Part shown: positions 24,505-32,997 of the stretch, piece after piece
Numbering within the stretch: position 1 is the first letter of the stretch
Layout: every line of letters starts with the position of its first letter
Origin: Methylocystaceae bacterium
GTDB lineage: Bacteria > Pseudomonadota > Alphaproteobacteria > Rhodospirillales > Terasakiellaceae
Reading direction: 5' to 3'
DNA: 64,000 bases
NCBI GenBank assembly: GCA_013373205.1
Contig: JABXIG010000020.1
Span: forward strand, 1-64,000
Made by a program: the position numbers and the translations under genes
Notes under the pieces: model-generated
Database searches by the model: none
What the model was told of the DNA's origin: nothing
Seen by the model: only the letters and a program-made list of their open reading frames with translations

Positions 24505-24671
24505 ATTCAGTCCTTTCTAGGAAAGTCTTTTGCCGTTACGTCCATCACCTAAGATCTGTGAATAGGGCCGAAGCATAGGTCAGCATAAATAAATGAGGCA
24601 AGGTTGTTTTTGCTGGCGAACATCAAATTCGCAACATGCTGACAAAAACGGATAAAAATCAGGCAATAAAA

Positions 24672-24812
24672 AACCGAACCAAGTGAATGAACTGAAAATG
24701 TGGTAGCGGCGGGCGGAGTCGAACCGCCACGTCCGTAAGGACAAGGGATTTTGAATCCCTCACGTCTACCAATTCCATCACGCCGCCATAGCAGCCATTC
24801 ACTGGTTCGGTT
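24672..24812. repeat. inverted repeat enclosing the tRNA-Leu gene
   Basis: AACCGAACCAAGTGAATG (24672-24689) is the reverse complement of CATTCACTGGTTCGGTT (24796-24812) apart from one extra A. In the direction of tRNA transcription the second arm is followed by six T, so the arms could form a terminator-like stem with the whole tRNA in its loop. Confidence 0.8.
24701..24787 (-). tRNA. tRNA-Leu, anticodon CAA
   Basis: 87 nt. The acceptor GGCGGCG pairs with CGCCGCT, and the gene encodes CCA. The D-arm (GGAATTGGTAGACG), an anticodon stem GAGGGATT around CAA, a class II variable arm (TGTCCTTACGGACG) and the T-arm GGCGG-TTCGACT-CCGCC are all present. The long variable arm and CAA anticodon identify leucine. 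Confidence 0.95.
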
Positions 24813-25066
24813 GCCTTCTTTTAGTGCCATGTCCGCATGGGTGCAAGGCTTTTTTGTAAAAGAAGGTGAAATCTTTATCTACCTGCCAAACCCCTCTTTA
24901 AAACAAGGCCGTTTGATTGGTGCGCAGTCCTTTAGCATAGAGAAAATCTTGATGTAAAGTCGCTTTGACATAATTTTTTCATTTTCTTGCGCCATAACAC
25001 GTTGCGAAGCGGCCAAAGCATTGCTAAACAGCTGTAAATTAACCCGTTAAAAACAGGATCAAAAAC

Positions 25067-25648
25067 GTGCTGCAACGATGTTATGACTGGACCATGAACC
25101 TGGCGGCACATCGTCATGCTTTGCTGATTCTGTTTGTGGTCGCTTTTGCGGAAAGTTCCTTCTTTCCGATCCCGCCGGATATTATGCTCATCCCTATGGT
25201 CTTGATGGCACGCGATCAAGCGTGGAAAATTGCCTTTATCTGCACGCTGGCCTCTGTTTTGGGTGGAATCGCAGGATACGGGATCGGCTATGGCCTGTTT
25301 GAAACCGTCGCCCAGCCCATTCTCGAATTCTATAACGCGATGGACAAATTCGAAGCCGTAAAAGCCCTTTATAATGAACATGGGGTGCTGATTGTCTTTT
25401 CCGCTGGCTTTTCCCCGATTCCCTACAAACTCTTCACCATTGCAAGCGGGGTGACACAAATGGATGTGACTTCATTTGCGATAACCTCCCTGATCGGGCG
25501 GGGTTTACGTTTCTTCCTGATTGCAGCATTGTTGTGGAAATTTGGCGCACCGATCAAAACCTTTATTGAACAGCATCTGGGTAAACTTACTCTGATCTTC
25601 GTTCTTGTGCTGGTTGGCGGTTTTACCCTTTTGAAATTATGGCATTAA
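25067..25648 (+). CDS. YqaA family DedA/SNARE-associated membrane protein
   Basis: 193 residues from a GTG; I keep it because family members begin MLRRLYDW-like, matching MLQRCYDWT. Several hydrophobic segments with VVAFAESSFFPIPPDIMLIP, the conserved helical-hairpin motif of DedA-like proteins, and a second FSPIPYKLFTIASGV. DedA relatives are undecaprenyl-phosphate or phospholipid transporters; for YqaA-type proteins the substrate is not settled. It is followed at 3 bp by dsbB, forming an operon with coq7. Confidence 0.88.
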   Translation: MLQRCYDWTMNLAAHRHALLILFVVAFAESSFFPIPPDIMLIPMVLMARDQAWKIAFICTLASVLGGIAGYGIGYGLFETVAQPILEFYNAMDKFEAVKALYNEHGVLIVFSAGFSPIPYKLFTIASGVTQMDVTSFAITSLIGRGLRFFLIAALLWKFGAPIKTFIEQHLGKLTLIFVLVLVGGFTLLKLWH

Positions 25649-25651
25649 AAC

Positions 25652-26176
25652 ATGATGACCTTTGTAATTAATCAAATCTCGAACAATCCCCGCCTGCCGG
25701 GTTTATCGATCTTTGTGATCTGCCTGCTGGCGATTTCAACGGCCTTCTATGTTGAATATGTCGTCGGGATAGAACCCTGCATCCTGTGTCTTTATCAGCG
25801 CATCCCTTATGTGGCTGCTGGGTTCTTTTCACTTTTTGCCATCATTGGAAAACCCGGCAGTTTCACCCAGCAGGCCGCCCTATTAGGCTGCGGACTAGCT
25901 TTTTTGTGCGGTGCAACCCTTGCCTTTTATCATTTCGGTGTTGAAGAAGGCTGGTGGCAGTCGGCCTGCAGCGGCGCGCAATCCATGAATATGAGCCTTG
26001 AAGACTTAAAAGCTTCCATTATGGCTGAACCTTTAAAACCCTGCGATAGCCGTGATTGGGTCATGCTTGGCCTTTCTGTCACAGTCTATAATACCATTGC
26101 CAGCCTGTTTTTTGCAGCAAGCTGCTTTACGAGCCTTGTCATCATCCGTAAACTAAAAGCCAACACAAGCCACTAA
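25652..26176 (+). CDS. dsbB: disulfide bond formation protein B
   Basis: 174 residues, four transmembrane segments. The first periplasmic-facing Cys pair is in EPCILCLYQRIPYV (CxxC), the second pair in QSACSGAQ and LKPCDSRDW. DsbB reoxidises DsbA and passes electrons to ubiquinone in the inner membrane. The CxLCxxQRxP motif is diagnostic. The neighbouring gene encodes a ubiquinone-synthesis hydroxylase, linking the two through the quinone pool. Confidence 0.93.
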   Translation: MMTFVINQISNNPRLPGLSIFVICLLAISTAFYVEYVVGIEPCILCLYQRIPYVAAGFFSLFAIIGKPGSFTQQAALLGCGLAFLCGATLAFYHFGVEEGWWQSACSGAQSMNMSLEDLKASIMAEPLKPCDSRDWVMLGLSVTVYNTIASLFFAASCFTSLVIIRKLKANTSH

Positions 26177-26193
26177 TCAGGACGAAGGTTATC

Positions 26194-26742
26194 ATGAGCA
26201 GTTCCAAAGGCCGCATGCCCGGCGATCTAAATCACGACCAGATGATTGAACGAATGATCCGTGTCGATCAGGCCGGGGAATATGGCGCTGTGCGTATCTA
26301 TAAAGGGCAGCTGGCCATTTTGGGTAAAGGCGATAAAAAAGAACTGCTCCAACATATGCTGGAACAGGAAGAAGTCCATCTGGATACCTTCAATAAAATG
26401 GCCGCCAAACGCCGGGTTCGCCCCACCTTTATGACCCCGATCTGGCATGCCGCAGGCTTTGCACTCGGGGCCGGGACTGCCTTGTTGGGGGAAAAGGCTG
26501 CTATGGCCTGTACGGTTGCGGTGGAAGAAACCATTGATGGTCATTATGCCGACCAGATGAAAGAACTGGGGGAGACCGAGCCCGAATTAAAAGAAACCTT
26601 TGCCAAGTTTCGTGAAGAAGAACTGGAACATCGCGACATCGGCTATGAACATGGCGCCGAACAGGCACCGGGCTACAACATCTTGAGCAAAGCCATCAAA
26701 ACCGGATCAAAATTTGCCATTTGGGTGTCAGAGCGTTTCTAA
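26194..26742 (+). CDS. coq7: 3-demethoxyubiquinol 3-hydroxylase, COQ7 type
   Basis: 182 residues. The di-iron ferritin-like fold has four ligand helices: DQAGEYGAVRIY (Glu), EQEEVHLDTF (Glu and His), CTVAVEETIDGHY (Glu) and REEELEHRDIGYEHG (Glu and His). It performs the late hydroxylation of the ubiquinone ring; COQ7 replaces the flavin enzyme UbiF in many alphaproteobacteria. Membrane-associated. It lies 17 bp after dsbB, in the same direction. Confidence 0.93.
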   Translation: MSSSKGRMPGDLNHDQMIERMIRVDQAGEYGAVRIYKGQLAILGKGDKKELLQHMLEQEEVHLDTFNKMAAKRRVRPTFMTPIWHAAGFALGAGTALLGEKAAMACTVAVEETIDGHYADQMKELGETEPELKETFAKFREEELEHRDIGYEHGAEQAPGYNILSKAIKTGSKFAIWVSERF

Positions 26743-26795
26743 CCAACAAAGGCCAGATATAACAAAAAGAAAACACCCTTGAGAGGAAATGCGGG

Positions 26796-28439
26796 ATGGA
26801 CAATCTTCTTATCGCCATTGATTATCGCGATCCGGCCTGGATTGCCATCGCCTTTATCTTTGGATTGCTGTGTAAACAGATCAAACTGCCCCCCATGGTC
26901 GGCTTTTTGGTCGCGGGCTTTATCCTGCACCTCATGGGGGCAGAAGGCGACGATTTCCTGCGTAAAATCGCTGACCTTGGTGTAACACTTCTGCTCTTTA
27001 CCATCGGGTTAAAACTGCGTATCGGCAGTTTGTTAAAGGCTGAAATTTGGGCCTCCACTAGTGTGCATATGGGCATTTCCGTTCTGGTCACAGGTGCCTT
27101 GCTCATGAGCTTAAGCGTTGGGGGTGTGCTGGTCTTTGACGGAATGGATCTGACCACCGCCCTGATCGTTGCTTTTGCCCTGTCTTTTTCCAGTACCGTT
27201 TTTGCCGTCAAAACCATGGAAGATCGCGGAGCGTTAACCTCACGCTATGGTCAAATTGCCATTGGTGTATTGGTTATGCAGGATATCGCGGCCGTTCTGT
27301 TCCTCGCCATATCTGCCGGAAAAATGCCCTCCCCTTGGGCGTTGGCTTTACTCCTGTTAATCCCGGGGCGTCATCTGTTGGGCAAGCTGATGGAACTCAG
27401 CGGGCATAAAGAACTGCTTACCGTTTTTGGCTTTGTCATGGCCTTAGGGGGCGCTGCCCTTTTTGAAGTCGTCGGGATGAAGGGGGATTTAGGCGCTCTG
27501 GTCTTTGGTGTGTTGCTTGCCAATCACCATAAAGGCAGTGAGCTGGCCTCCACCCTATTGGGCTTTAAAGAAGTTTTCCTCGTCTGTTTTTTCCTGACCA
27601 TTGGCCTGACCGGACTGCCGACTTGGGAAACAGCAGGCGCCGCCTTGATCTTATTGTTACTGGTACCGTTTAAAACGATCCTGTTCTTTAAAATCTTCAC
27701 CCTCTTTAAAGTGCGTGCTCGTTCCAGCACCTTGGCTGCTCTCAGCCTTGGCAACTATAGTGAATTTGGCTTGATCGTGGCGGCAATTGCGATTTCCGCT
27801 GGCTGGCTTGGCAATGAATGGCTGACCGTTATCGCATTGACCCTTTCTGCCTCTTTTGCTTTATCCGCGCCCTTTAATGCTTTTGCCGATAAAATTTACA
27901 ACCGCTACCGCCTAAACCTTAAAAAACATGAAATCACCAAACGACTGGAAGGCGATGAAGATATTGCCTTGCACGGCAATCAGGTACTGGTCTTTGGCAT
28001 GGGGCGTGTGGGCTGTGCCGCTTATGACCAAATCGATGCTATGGTCGATGGAAAAATTCTAGGTATTGACCAAGATGACCGCGAGGTTGACCGCCAGCTT
28101 GAAGGCGGACGTAACGTGCTGCGCGGGGATGCCACCAACCCGGAATTCTGGTCCCGGGTTGCCGGAGATCAAACCGATATCAAGCTAATCCTGCTTGCCA
28201 TGCCGAACCCGAAAGCCAACCGACTGGCCGCTGAACATCTGCGCGCACGCGGCTATAACGGCCCTATGGTCGCAACGGCCAAATTCCAGGGCGATGTCGA
28301 AAAACTAAAAGAAGCCGGGATTGACCGGGTCTTTAACATCTACGCCGAAGCCGGGACCGGGGCGGCCAATCACATGCGAGAATTTTTGACCAGCGATGGC
28401 GATTCCATAGAAGGACGTGCGCGAAACTCAGGTATGTAG
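26796..28439 (+). CDS. Kef-type cation:proton antiporter with RCK/TrkA-N domain
   Basis: 547 residues. About twelve hydrophobic segments of the CPA2 family (ALSFSSTVFAVKTMEDRG, GDLGALVFGVLLANH) are followed by a cytoplasmic TrkA-N domain from about residue 390 (QVLVFGMGRVGCAAYDQID, a Rossmann NAD-binding motif). It resembles YbaL/KefB-type potassium or sodium/proton exchangers gated by nucleotide. The ion specificity cannot be read. It starts 53 bp after coq7 and may be part of that transcript. Confidence 0.9.
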   Translation: MDNLLIAIDYRDPAWIAIAFIFGLLCKQIKLPPMVGFLVAGFILHLMGAEGDDFLRKIADLGVTLLLFTIGLKLRIGSLLKAEIWASTSVHMGISVLVTGALLMSLSVGGVLVFDGMDLTTALIVAFALSFSSTVFAVKTMEDRGALTSRYGQIAIGVLVMQDIAAVLFLAISAGKMPSPWALALLLLIPGRHLLGKLMELSGHKELLTVFGFVMALGGAALFEVVGMKGDLGALVFGVLLANHHKGSELASTLLGFKEVFLVCFFLTIGLTGLPTWETAGAALILLLLVPFKTILFFKIFTLFKVRARSSTLAALSLGNYSEFGLIVAAIAISAGWLGNEWLTVIALTLSASFALSAPFNAFADKIYNRYRLNLKKHEITKRLEGDEDIALHGNQVLVFGMGRVGCAAYDQIDAMVDGKILGIDQDDREVDRQLEGGRNVLRGDATNPEFWSRVAGDQTDIKLILLAMPNPKANRLAAEHLRARGYNGPMVATAKFQGDVEKLKEAGIDRVFNIYAEAGTGAANHMREFLTSDGDSIEGRARNSGM

Positions 28440-28500
28440 ACCTATATTCTGCATTAGGTTAGAGTGGCAGAGAATTTTTTATAAAATAGGAAGATCGATT

Positions 28501-28683
28501 ATGAAATTTACAGCAAAAGCCTTATTTCTGGCGACCGTCTTTGCATTCAGCGCCCTAACGCTATCAGCCTGTTCTCCTGAAGTCGGATCAAAAGAATGGT
28601 GCGAAGACATGAAAGAAAAACCAAAAGGCGATTGGTCAGCCAATGAAGCTGCTGACTTTGCGAAAAGCTGTGTCTTGAACTAA
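28501..28683 (+). CDS. DUF3012 small lipoprotein
   Basis: 60 residues from the ATG at 28501; the track start adds an unrelated extension. A lipoprotein signal ends at LTLSAC (Cys24, a lipobox match). The mature part GSKEWCEDMKEKPKGDWSANEAADFAKSC matches the DUF3012 pattern, small lipoproteins with two conserved Cys and a W-T/S-A-N-E-A block. Function unknown. A strong terminator follows. Confidence 0.88.
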   Translation: MKFTAKALFLATVFAFSALTLSACSPEVGSKEWCEDMKEKPKGDWSANEAADFAKSCVLN

Positions 28684-28701
28684 ACAAGACGTCAGATAAA
28701 G

Positions 28702-28746
28702 AAAAACGCCTTTTTGTGCTTGGGAGGAGCAACAAAAAGGCGTTTT
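28702..28746. terminator. strong terminator hairpin, possibly bidirectional
   Basis: AAAACGCCTTTTTGT pairs with ACAAAAAGGCGTTTT, followed by more T on the plus strand and a T run on the minus strand. It sits between the DUF3012 gene and the convergent 61-residue ORF. Confidence 0.85.
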
Positions 28747-28820
28747 TTCGTTTGGGGACGTCTGTTCCGGTATAAAGTCAGTTGGTAAAAGCAAAATTTG
28801 GGAGGTTTGCTTTTAGCCTA

Positions 28821-29006
28821 TTAAGACGAATGTGCCAGACCGGAACCACCGGACGCATTCGAATGGAAAAACTTGGAAACCCAAGACCCGATTTTAACAA
28901 ATACATTCCAAGCTTCTTCAGAACGCATGTGATGGGCCCGAACGATTGCAGCGTCGATCTCATCACGGGTAAGTGGCTCAGCTTCTAAAATCATGTATTT
29001 ATTCAT
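28821..29006 (-). CDS. 61-residue basic/amphipathic small protein
   Basis: Start behind TTAGGAGACAG, so translated with good probability. The sequence (PLTRDEIDAAIVRAHHMRSEEAWNVF, then KIGSWVSKFF) predicts an amphipathic helix reminiscent of DUF1127-like small proteins, which often act in stress or RNA-related regulation; the resemblance is loose. It is transcribed toward the bidirectional terminator and divergent from the LysR gene. Confidence 0.6.
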   Translation of the reverse strand: MNKYMILEAEPLTRDEIDAAIVRAHHMRSEEAWNVFVKIGSWVSKFFHSNASGGSGLAHSS

Positions 29007-29131
29007 GAGTCTGTCTCCTAAAATCTTTTCGGTGTGTTCCGATTGAAAAGAATATATGTTTTTTCCATTAAAATGATAATATGGTATTTTATCACATCAC
29101 TTGTGAATTTTAGGAAAAGGTCGTACCAGTT

Positions 29132-30049
29132 ATGAGCATTGAAAGCCAAATGTCCATTTTTGCTCAAGTGGTTAGGCATGGCAGTTTGTCTGGTGCAGCA
29201 CGGGTTTTACACCTCACGCCATCGGCCATCAGCAAACAATTAAGCGCTTTGGAAGACCGTTTGGGGGTACGATTGCTCAATCGCACGACCCGCAAGCTTA
29301 ATTTAACCGAGGCTGGCGCGCGATATCTTGAACATAGTCAACGCATCCTCAGTGAAATTGAAAATGCAGAAATCGAAGTTGGCGGCATGCGCGATACTCC
29401 GCGCGGCCTGTTACGTGTAAACGCACCTGTGGTTATGGGAGCACGCCAAATTTCCCCCCTACTCGTTGAGTTTCAGCAACGCTACCCAGAAATCCGCGTT
29501 GAGATGAATGTGTCGGACCGTCGAGTGGATTTGCTGGAAACAGGGGAAGATCTGGCCTTGCGAATCGGTGAAGAATTATATGATTCATCCATGATTGCGC
29601 GCAAAATCTGCAAATTGCGTCGTATTGTCTACGCATCGCCCAGCTATCTTGAAAAACATGGCGAACCCAAACATCCGGATGATCTGATTGACCATAATTG
29701 TATCTCCTATAACGAACCAGATTACTTGAACGACTGGCCTTTTATCAACTGCCCCGGACCCAAGTTTATCCGCGCCACAGGCAGCTTTATCAGTAACAAT
29801 GGCGAAGCCCATCACTATGCCGCACTACAAGGACTGGGCATCGCCCGATTAGCGACTCTTTTATGCGGAGAAAAGATCAAATCAGGCGAACTGGTGGAGA
29901 TTTTGCGTAACTATGAACCACCATCGAGAATCTTTTTTTGGGCCATTTATCCACAAAATCGCTATGTCGCGCCCAAATTACGTGTTTTTATAGATTACCT
30001 GCTGGAAAAGCTCAGCCCCATTCCACCATGGGACCAATATGACCAATGA
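29132..30049 (+). CDS. LysR family transcriptional regulator
   Basis: 305 residues. An N-terminal winged helix-turn-helix (SGAARVLHLTPSAISKQLSALEDRLGVRLLNRTTRKL) and a periplasmic-binding-like effector domain (about 90-295). The SLSGAARxLxxTPSAISKQL reading is the usual LTTR DNA-recognition helix. It overlaps ampD by an ATGA, so the two are translated together. It may respond to cell-wall fragments like AmpR, but no beta-lactamase gene is present; this is inference from position. Confidence 0.92.
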   Translation: MSIESQMSIFAQVVRHGSLSGAARVLHLTPSAISKQLSALEDRLGVRLLNRTTRKLNLTEAGARYLEHSQRILSEIENAEIEVGGMRDTPRGLLRVNAPVVMGARQISPLLVEFQQRYPEIRVEMNVSDRRVDLLETGEDLALRIGEELYDSSMIARKICKLRRIVYASPSYLEKHGEPKHPDDLIDHNCISYNEPDYLNDWPFINCPGPKFIRATGSFISNNGEAHHYAALQGLGIARLATLLCGEKIKSGELVEILRNYEPPSRIFFWAIYPQNRYVAPKLRVFIDYLLEKLSPIPPWDQYDQ

Positions 30050-30720
30050 CCATTACGCAAACACCATCGCCCAATTTTGACGACCGCCCTGATGGCGTGC
30101 CTGTCGATATGCTGGTCCTGCACTACACAGGCATGAAAACCGGCGAGGAAGCGCTTGATCGTTTGTGTGATGAAAAAGCCAAAGTCAGCGCACATTATCT
30201 GGTGGAAACAGATGGCAAGGTCTTTCAACTGGTCGATGAAGAAAAGCGCGCCTGGCATGCCGGGGTCAGTTCTTGGCGCGGGCACACAGATGTAAACGCC
30301 CGTTCAATTGGCATTGAAATGGTCAATCCCGGTCATGAATGGGGCTATCGTACTTTTCCCGATGCGCAAATCGCACAAGTCATTAAACTATGTCAGACCA
30401 TTTTGTCACGTCACCCGATCCCCGCACGCAATGTCGTTGGACATAGCGATGTCGCCCCTGCTCGCAAAGAAGACCCGGGTGAACTCTTCCCTTGGGAACA
30501 ATTAGCCGCAGAAGGTGTGGGACTGTGGACAGCTGACTACAGCCCCTTAAAAGATGAAGACATCGAAGCCATGCTGCACCGTTTTGGCTATGACACCCGC
30601 GACTTAGGAACAAGCCTTATGGCCTTTGAAAGGCATTTCCATCGTCGCGCGCTTCACAATAGAGATATGGAAAAAACACAGCAAAGATTATGCGCTTTGC
30701 TTGACCTCATCGACAAATAG
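30046..30720 (+). CDS. ampD: N-acetylmuramoyl-L-alanine amidase, AmpD type
   Basis: 224 residues of the amidase_2 fold with zinc ligands: His in LVLHYTGM, His in GHSDVAPARKEDPGE and Asp in the same string; the general base region is SAHYLVETDGKV. It cuts the amide between anhydro-MurNAc and L-Ala in recycled muropeptides in the cytoplasm. There is no signal peptide, as expected for AmpD. A C-terminal PG-binding-like region (about 165-215, EDIEAMLHRFGYDTRD) follows. Confidence 0.9.
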   Translation: MTITQTPSPNFDDRPDGVPVDMLVLHYTGMKTGEEALDRLCDEKAKVSAHYLVETDGKVFQLVDEEKRAWHAGVSSWRGHTDVNARSIGIEMVNPGHEWGYRTFPDAQIAQVIKLCQTILSRHPIPARNVVGHSDVAPARKEDPGELFPWEQLAAEGVGLWTADYSPLKDEDIEAMLHRFGYDTRDLGTSLMAFERHFHRRALHNRDMEKTQQRLCALLDLIDK

Positions 30721-30732
30721 CCTTAAGTCAAG

Positions 30733-31137
30733 CCCATCAGGTGGTTGGATGATCGCTGTCTGTTTGGTAACGAACAGTCGGAGGAAAGTCCGGGCTTCAT
30801 GGATATACGGTGCCGGATAACGTCCGGCGAGGGTGACCTTAGGGAAAGTGCCACAGAAAGCAAACCGCCACGCAAGCTTCGGCGTAACGCGTGGTAAGGA
30901 TGAAAGGGTGCGGTAAGAGCGCACCGCCCACCTAGCAATAGGAGGGGCACGGTAAACCCCACCGGAAGCAAGACCGAATAGGGATGGACGGCGGATTAAA
31001 CGGGCCGCAGATGCATATTCACATCACGCATCCGGGTGTGTCGCGCGAGGTGGCTGGCAACAGTCATCCCAGACGAATGATCATCTATGCTGTGCAAACA
31101 GCGGGACAGAACCCGGCTTACAGACCACCTGATTTTT
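30733..31137 (+). ncRNA. rnpB: RNase P RNA, bacterial type A
   Basis: About 405 nt. Closing helix P1 is ATCAGGTGGT with ACCACCTGAT at the 3' end. Conserved blocks are GAGGAAAGTCCGGGCTTC, GGTAAGAGCGCACCG, GGTAAACCCCACCGGAAGCA, AGACCGAATAGGGATGG and ACAGAACCCGGCTTACAG. It is the catalytic RNA that trims tRNA 5' ends. TTTTTCTTTT after P1 acts as terminator. Every ORF drawn through it is spurious. Confidence 0.97.
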
Positions 31138-31153
31138 CTTTTCCCTAAAGTGC

Positions 31154-31795
31154 TCAGCCTGTCGCCAACCAGATACCGACCCCAATCATCAACGTCCCGG
31201 CCACCCGGTTCATGGCTTTCACATTGCCGCTTTTTTCCAAGAAATGCCGCATGGAACGCCCGCCCCCTGCGTACAGACACAAACATAAAAACTCCACTGT
31301 CAGCAAAACCGTGACAAGGGCGATCAATTGTTGGGTCAAAGGACGGCTTGTATCAAGAAACGGGGGCAACAACGTAACAAAAAAGGCCCAGCCTTTTGGA
31401 TTGGCAATTGCAGTCACAAACCCTTGCAAGGCAAGGCCTGTGCGCGAAATATCTTTTTGCGGATGATCCCCTAACGAGATCGCCATACGCCCGCGTGAAC
31501 GCCACATCTGCACGCCAAGCCAAGCAAGATACGCCCCACCAATCCATTTAAAGGCGGTGAAAAAGGCCGGAAACTGCAACATGATCGTCGCCACCCCAAT
31601 AGCGGCACAAACAGCCACCAGCCCGACACCGACCAATTCCCCCCACATCATCCAAAAGGTCTTGCGCACCCCAATGGTCAGACCCAAAGTCAAAGACAAG
31701 GTCATACACATCCCCGGTGTGATGGAGATAAAAAAGGCCGTCGGTAAAAACAGGGCCAACAGGGTAAAATCGATCAACTCAGACCTCAAAATCAA
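31154..31795 (-). CDS. LysE/RhtB family amino-acid exporter
   Basis: 213 residues with about six hydrophobic segments. The family signature near the N-terminus is ISITPGMCMTLSLTLGLTIG, and GGAYLAWLGVQMWRSRG follows. These proteins export amino acids or small amines. The substrate is not readable. It lies convergent to rnpB, ending 17 bp after it. Confidence 0.88.
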   Translation of the reverse strand: MILRSELIDFTLLALFLPTAFFISITPGMCMTLSLTLGLTIGVRKTFWMMWGELVGVGLVAVCAAIGVATIMLQFPAFFTAFKWIGGAYLAWLGVQMWRSRGRMAISLGDHPQKDISRTGLALQGFVTAIANPKGWAFFVTLLPPFLDTSRPLTQQLIALVTVLLTVEFLCLCLYAGGGRSMRHFLEKSGNVKAMNRVAGTLMIGVGIWLATG

Positions 31796-31967
31796 ACAAG
31801 TTACCCACGCTCATACCTTGAATTGTTGCGCAGACAAAGAAAAACTTGATCGCACGGTCAATAAAAAAAACGCCTATATGACAAGCTTGTCGCATTGTCT
31901 CACCAATAAGGGTGATGTGGCGCGTGCACACATCTCTTAATATATCTCCATTGTCAGGAGAGAGACC

Positions 31968-32144
31968 ATGTACACACAACCCCCTTTTCTATCCGCAATC
32001 CAAAAACATTGCACACAATGTTCCAAGGAATTTAAAACCTGTACGGCACCTTGTAACCTTATAGAAAACATGCTCGAAATTCTGGTGACCAACGCCCCGA
32101 AAGAGCACCGCGATCAGATTTATCGGGCCATTACGGTAAGTTAA
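31968..32144 (+). CDS. 58-residue cysteine-rich small protein, absent from the ORF track
   Basis: Starts behind TCAGGAGAGAGACC, a strong ribosome site. The sequence reads HCTQCSKEFKTCTAPCNLIE: Cys at 15, 18, 25 and 29 (CxxC then CxxxC), then a leucine-rich helix. It could bind zinc or an iron-sulfur cluster, or act as a small treble-clef-like adaptor. The C-terminal half looks helical and charged. No family is recognised. Confidence 0.65.
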   Translation: MYTQPPFLSAIQKHCTQCSKEFKTCTAPCNLIENMLEILVTNAPKEHRDQIYRAITVS

Positions 32145-32290
32145 GAATTTACGACATTTCGTGCACAAGTTATGTGCAATCGTTTATTCAACGACTGAAC
32201 GTTCCTGAGATTATTCTTCTCGGAAACGCTTTATGTCTTTTGTCATAACCATAAGCTCAACAAGGCCCCTGTTTCCACAGGGACACGATA

Positions 32291-32842
32291 TCAAAACGTC
32301 GCGGGACTACAGGCCGTCACCAGCTCGCACACGTCTTTGCCCGTGTTTCTGAAACGGTGTTCAAGGGAGCTATCGAAATAATAAGCCTCGCCCGCACGCA
32401 AAATCTTTTTCTTGCCCGCAACGGTGACTTCCAGCTCCCCGCGGATCACAACACCGCATTCTTCGCCTTCATGGGTCAGCATAACCCGGCCTGAATCTGT
32501 GCCCGGGGCGTATGTTTCGTGCAGCATCTGGATGGTGCGGTTTTTCACCTGTGCGCCAACCAGCTTGTAAGAAATACCTTCCTTACCGATTTCGAGCAGT
32601 TCATCTTTGCGAAAAAAGTGACTTTCACGTTTTTCCAGCTCAAAACTGAAAAATTCCGATAAATCCATGGGGATCCCGTCCAAAATCCGCTTCAAAGCCC
32701 CCACAGATGGATTGGCCCCCCCCGATTCAATCAGCGACAAGCTGGAGTGCGCCACCCCGACTTTTTGGGCCAACGCGCGTTGGGAAAGTCCGTGTTTTTC
32801 GCGTACGGTTTTCAGGCGTAACCCCACATCCAGATCATCCAT
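32291..32842 (-). CDS. XRE-cupin transcriptional regulator, PuuR-like
   Basis: 183 residues from the ATG at 32842, which has AAGGGG upstream; the track's start at 32863 precedes that site. An N-terminal HTH_3 (LKTVREKHGLSQRALAQKVGVAHSSLSLIE) joins a C-terminal cupin (EGEECGVVIRGELEVTVAGKK, AYYFDSSLEHRFRN). PuuR-type repressors sense polyamine or amine-derived aldehydes. It is divergent from an omega-aminotransferase and a semialdehyde dehydrogenase, probable target genes. Confidence 0.9.
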   Translation of the reverse strand: MDDLDVGLRLKTVREKHGLSQRALAQKVGVAHSSLSLIESGGANPSVGALKRILDGIPMDLSEFFSFELEKRESHFFRKDELLEIGKEGISYKLVGAQVKNRTIQMLHETYAPGTDSGRVMLTHEGEECGVVIRGELEVTVAGKKKILRAGEAYYFDSSLEHRFRNTGKDVCELVTACSPATF

Positions 32843-32865
32843 TTTTATGAACCCCTTGTTCAAAC

Positions 32866-32881
32866 GTTCAATATTCTGAAC
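32866..32881. promoter_or_regulatory. candidate operator for the XRE-cupin regulator
   Basis: GTTCA-N6-TGAAC inverted repeat, preceded by another GTTCA at 32859-32863 on the same face. It lies between the regulator and the divergent aminotransferase operon, in the expected position for autoregulation. Confidence 0.4.
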
Positions 32882-32997
32882 AGTCTAGACATCATATCTA
32901 TAAATTTCAATTACTTAACAAACAAAAGAAACAGACTTGTTGTTAAATTGGAAACACATCACACTCCATACAGTTCAGACATGAGGATTATGCAAGA

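Noticed and set aside
24505-24700. Cobalamin riboswitch before cobF
   Set aside because: The upstream region is short and AT-rich without the conserved B12-box (GCCACTG-like) sequence.
24829-24957. Possible 42-residue ORF (MSAWVQGFFVKEG...) beside the tRNA
   Set aside because: No ribosome site, and the ORF extends backwards into tRNA sequence; probably fortuitous.
30723-31286. ORFs drawn on both strands through the RNase P RNA
   Set aside because: The region carries conserved RNase P RNA blocks and the closing helix; the ORFs are coincidental.
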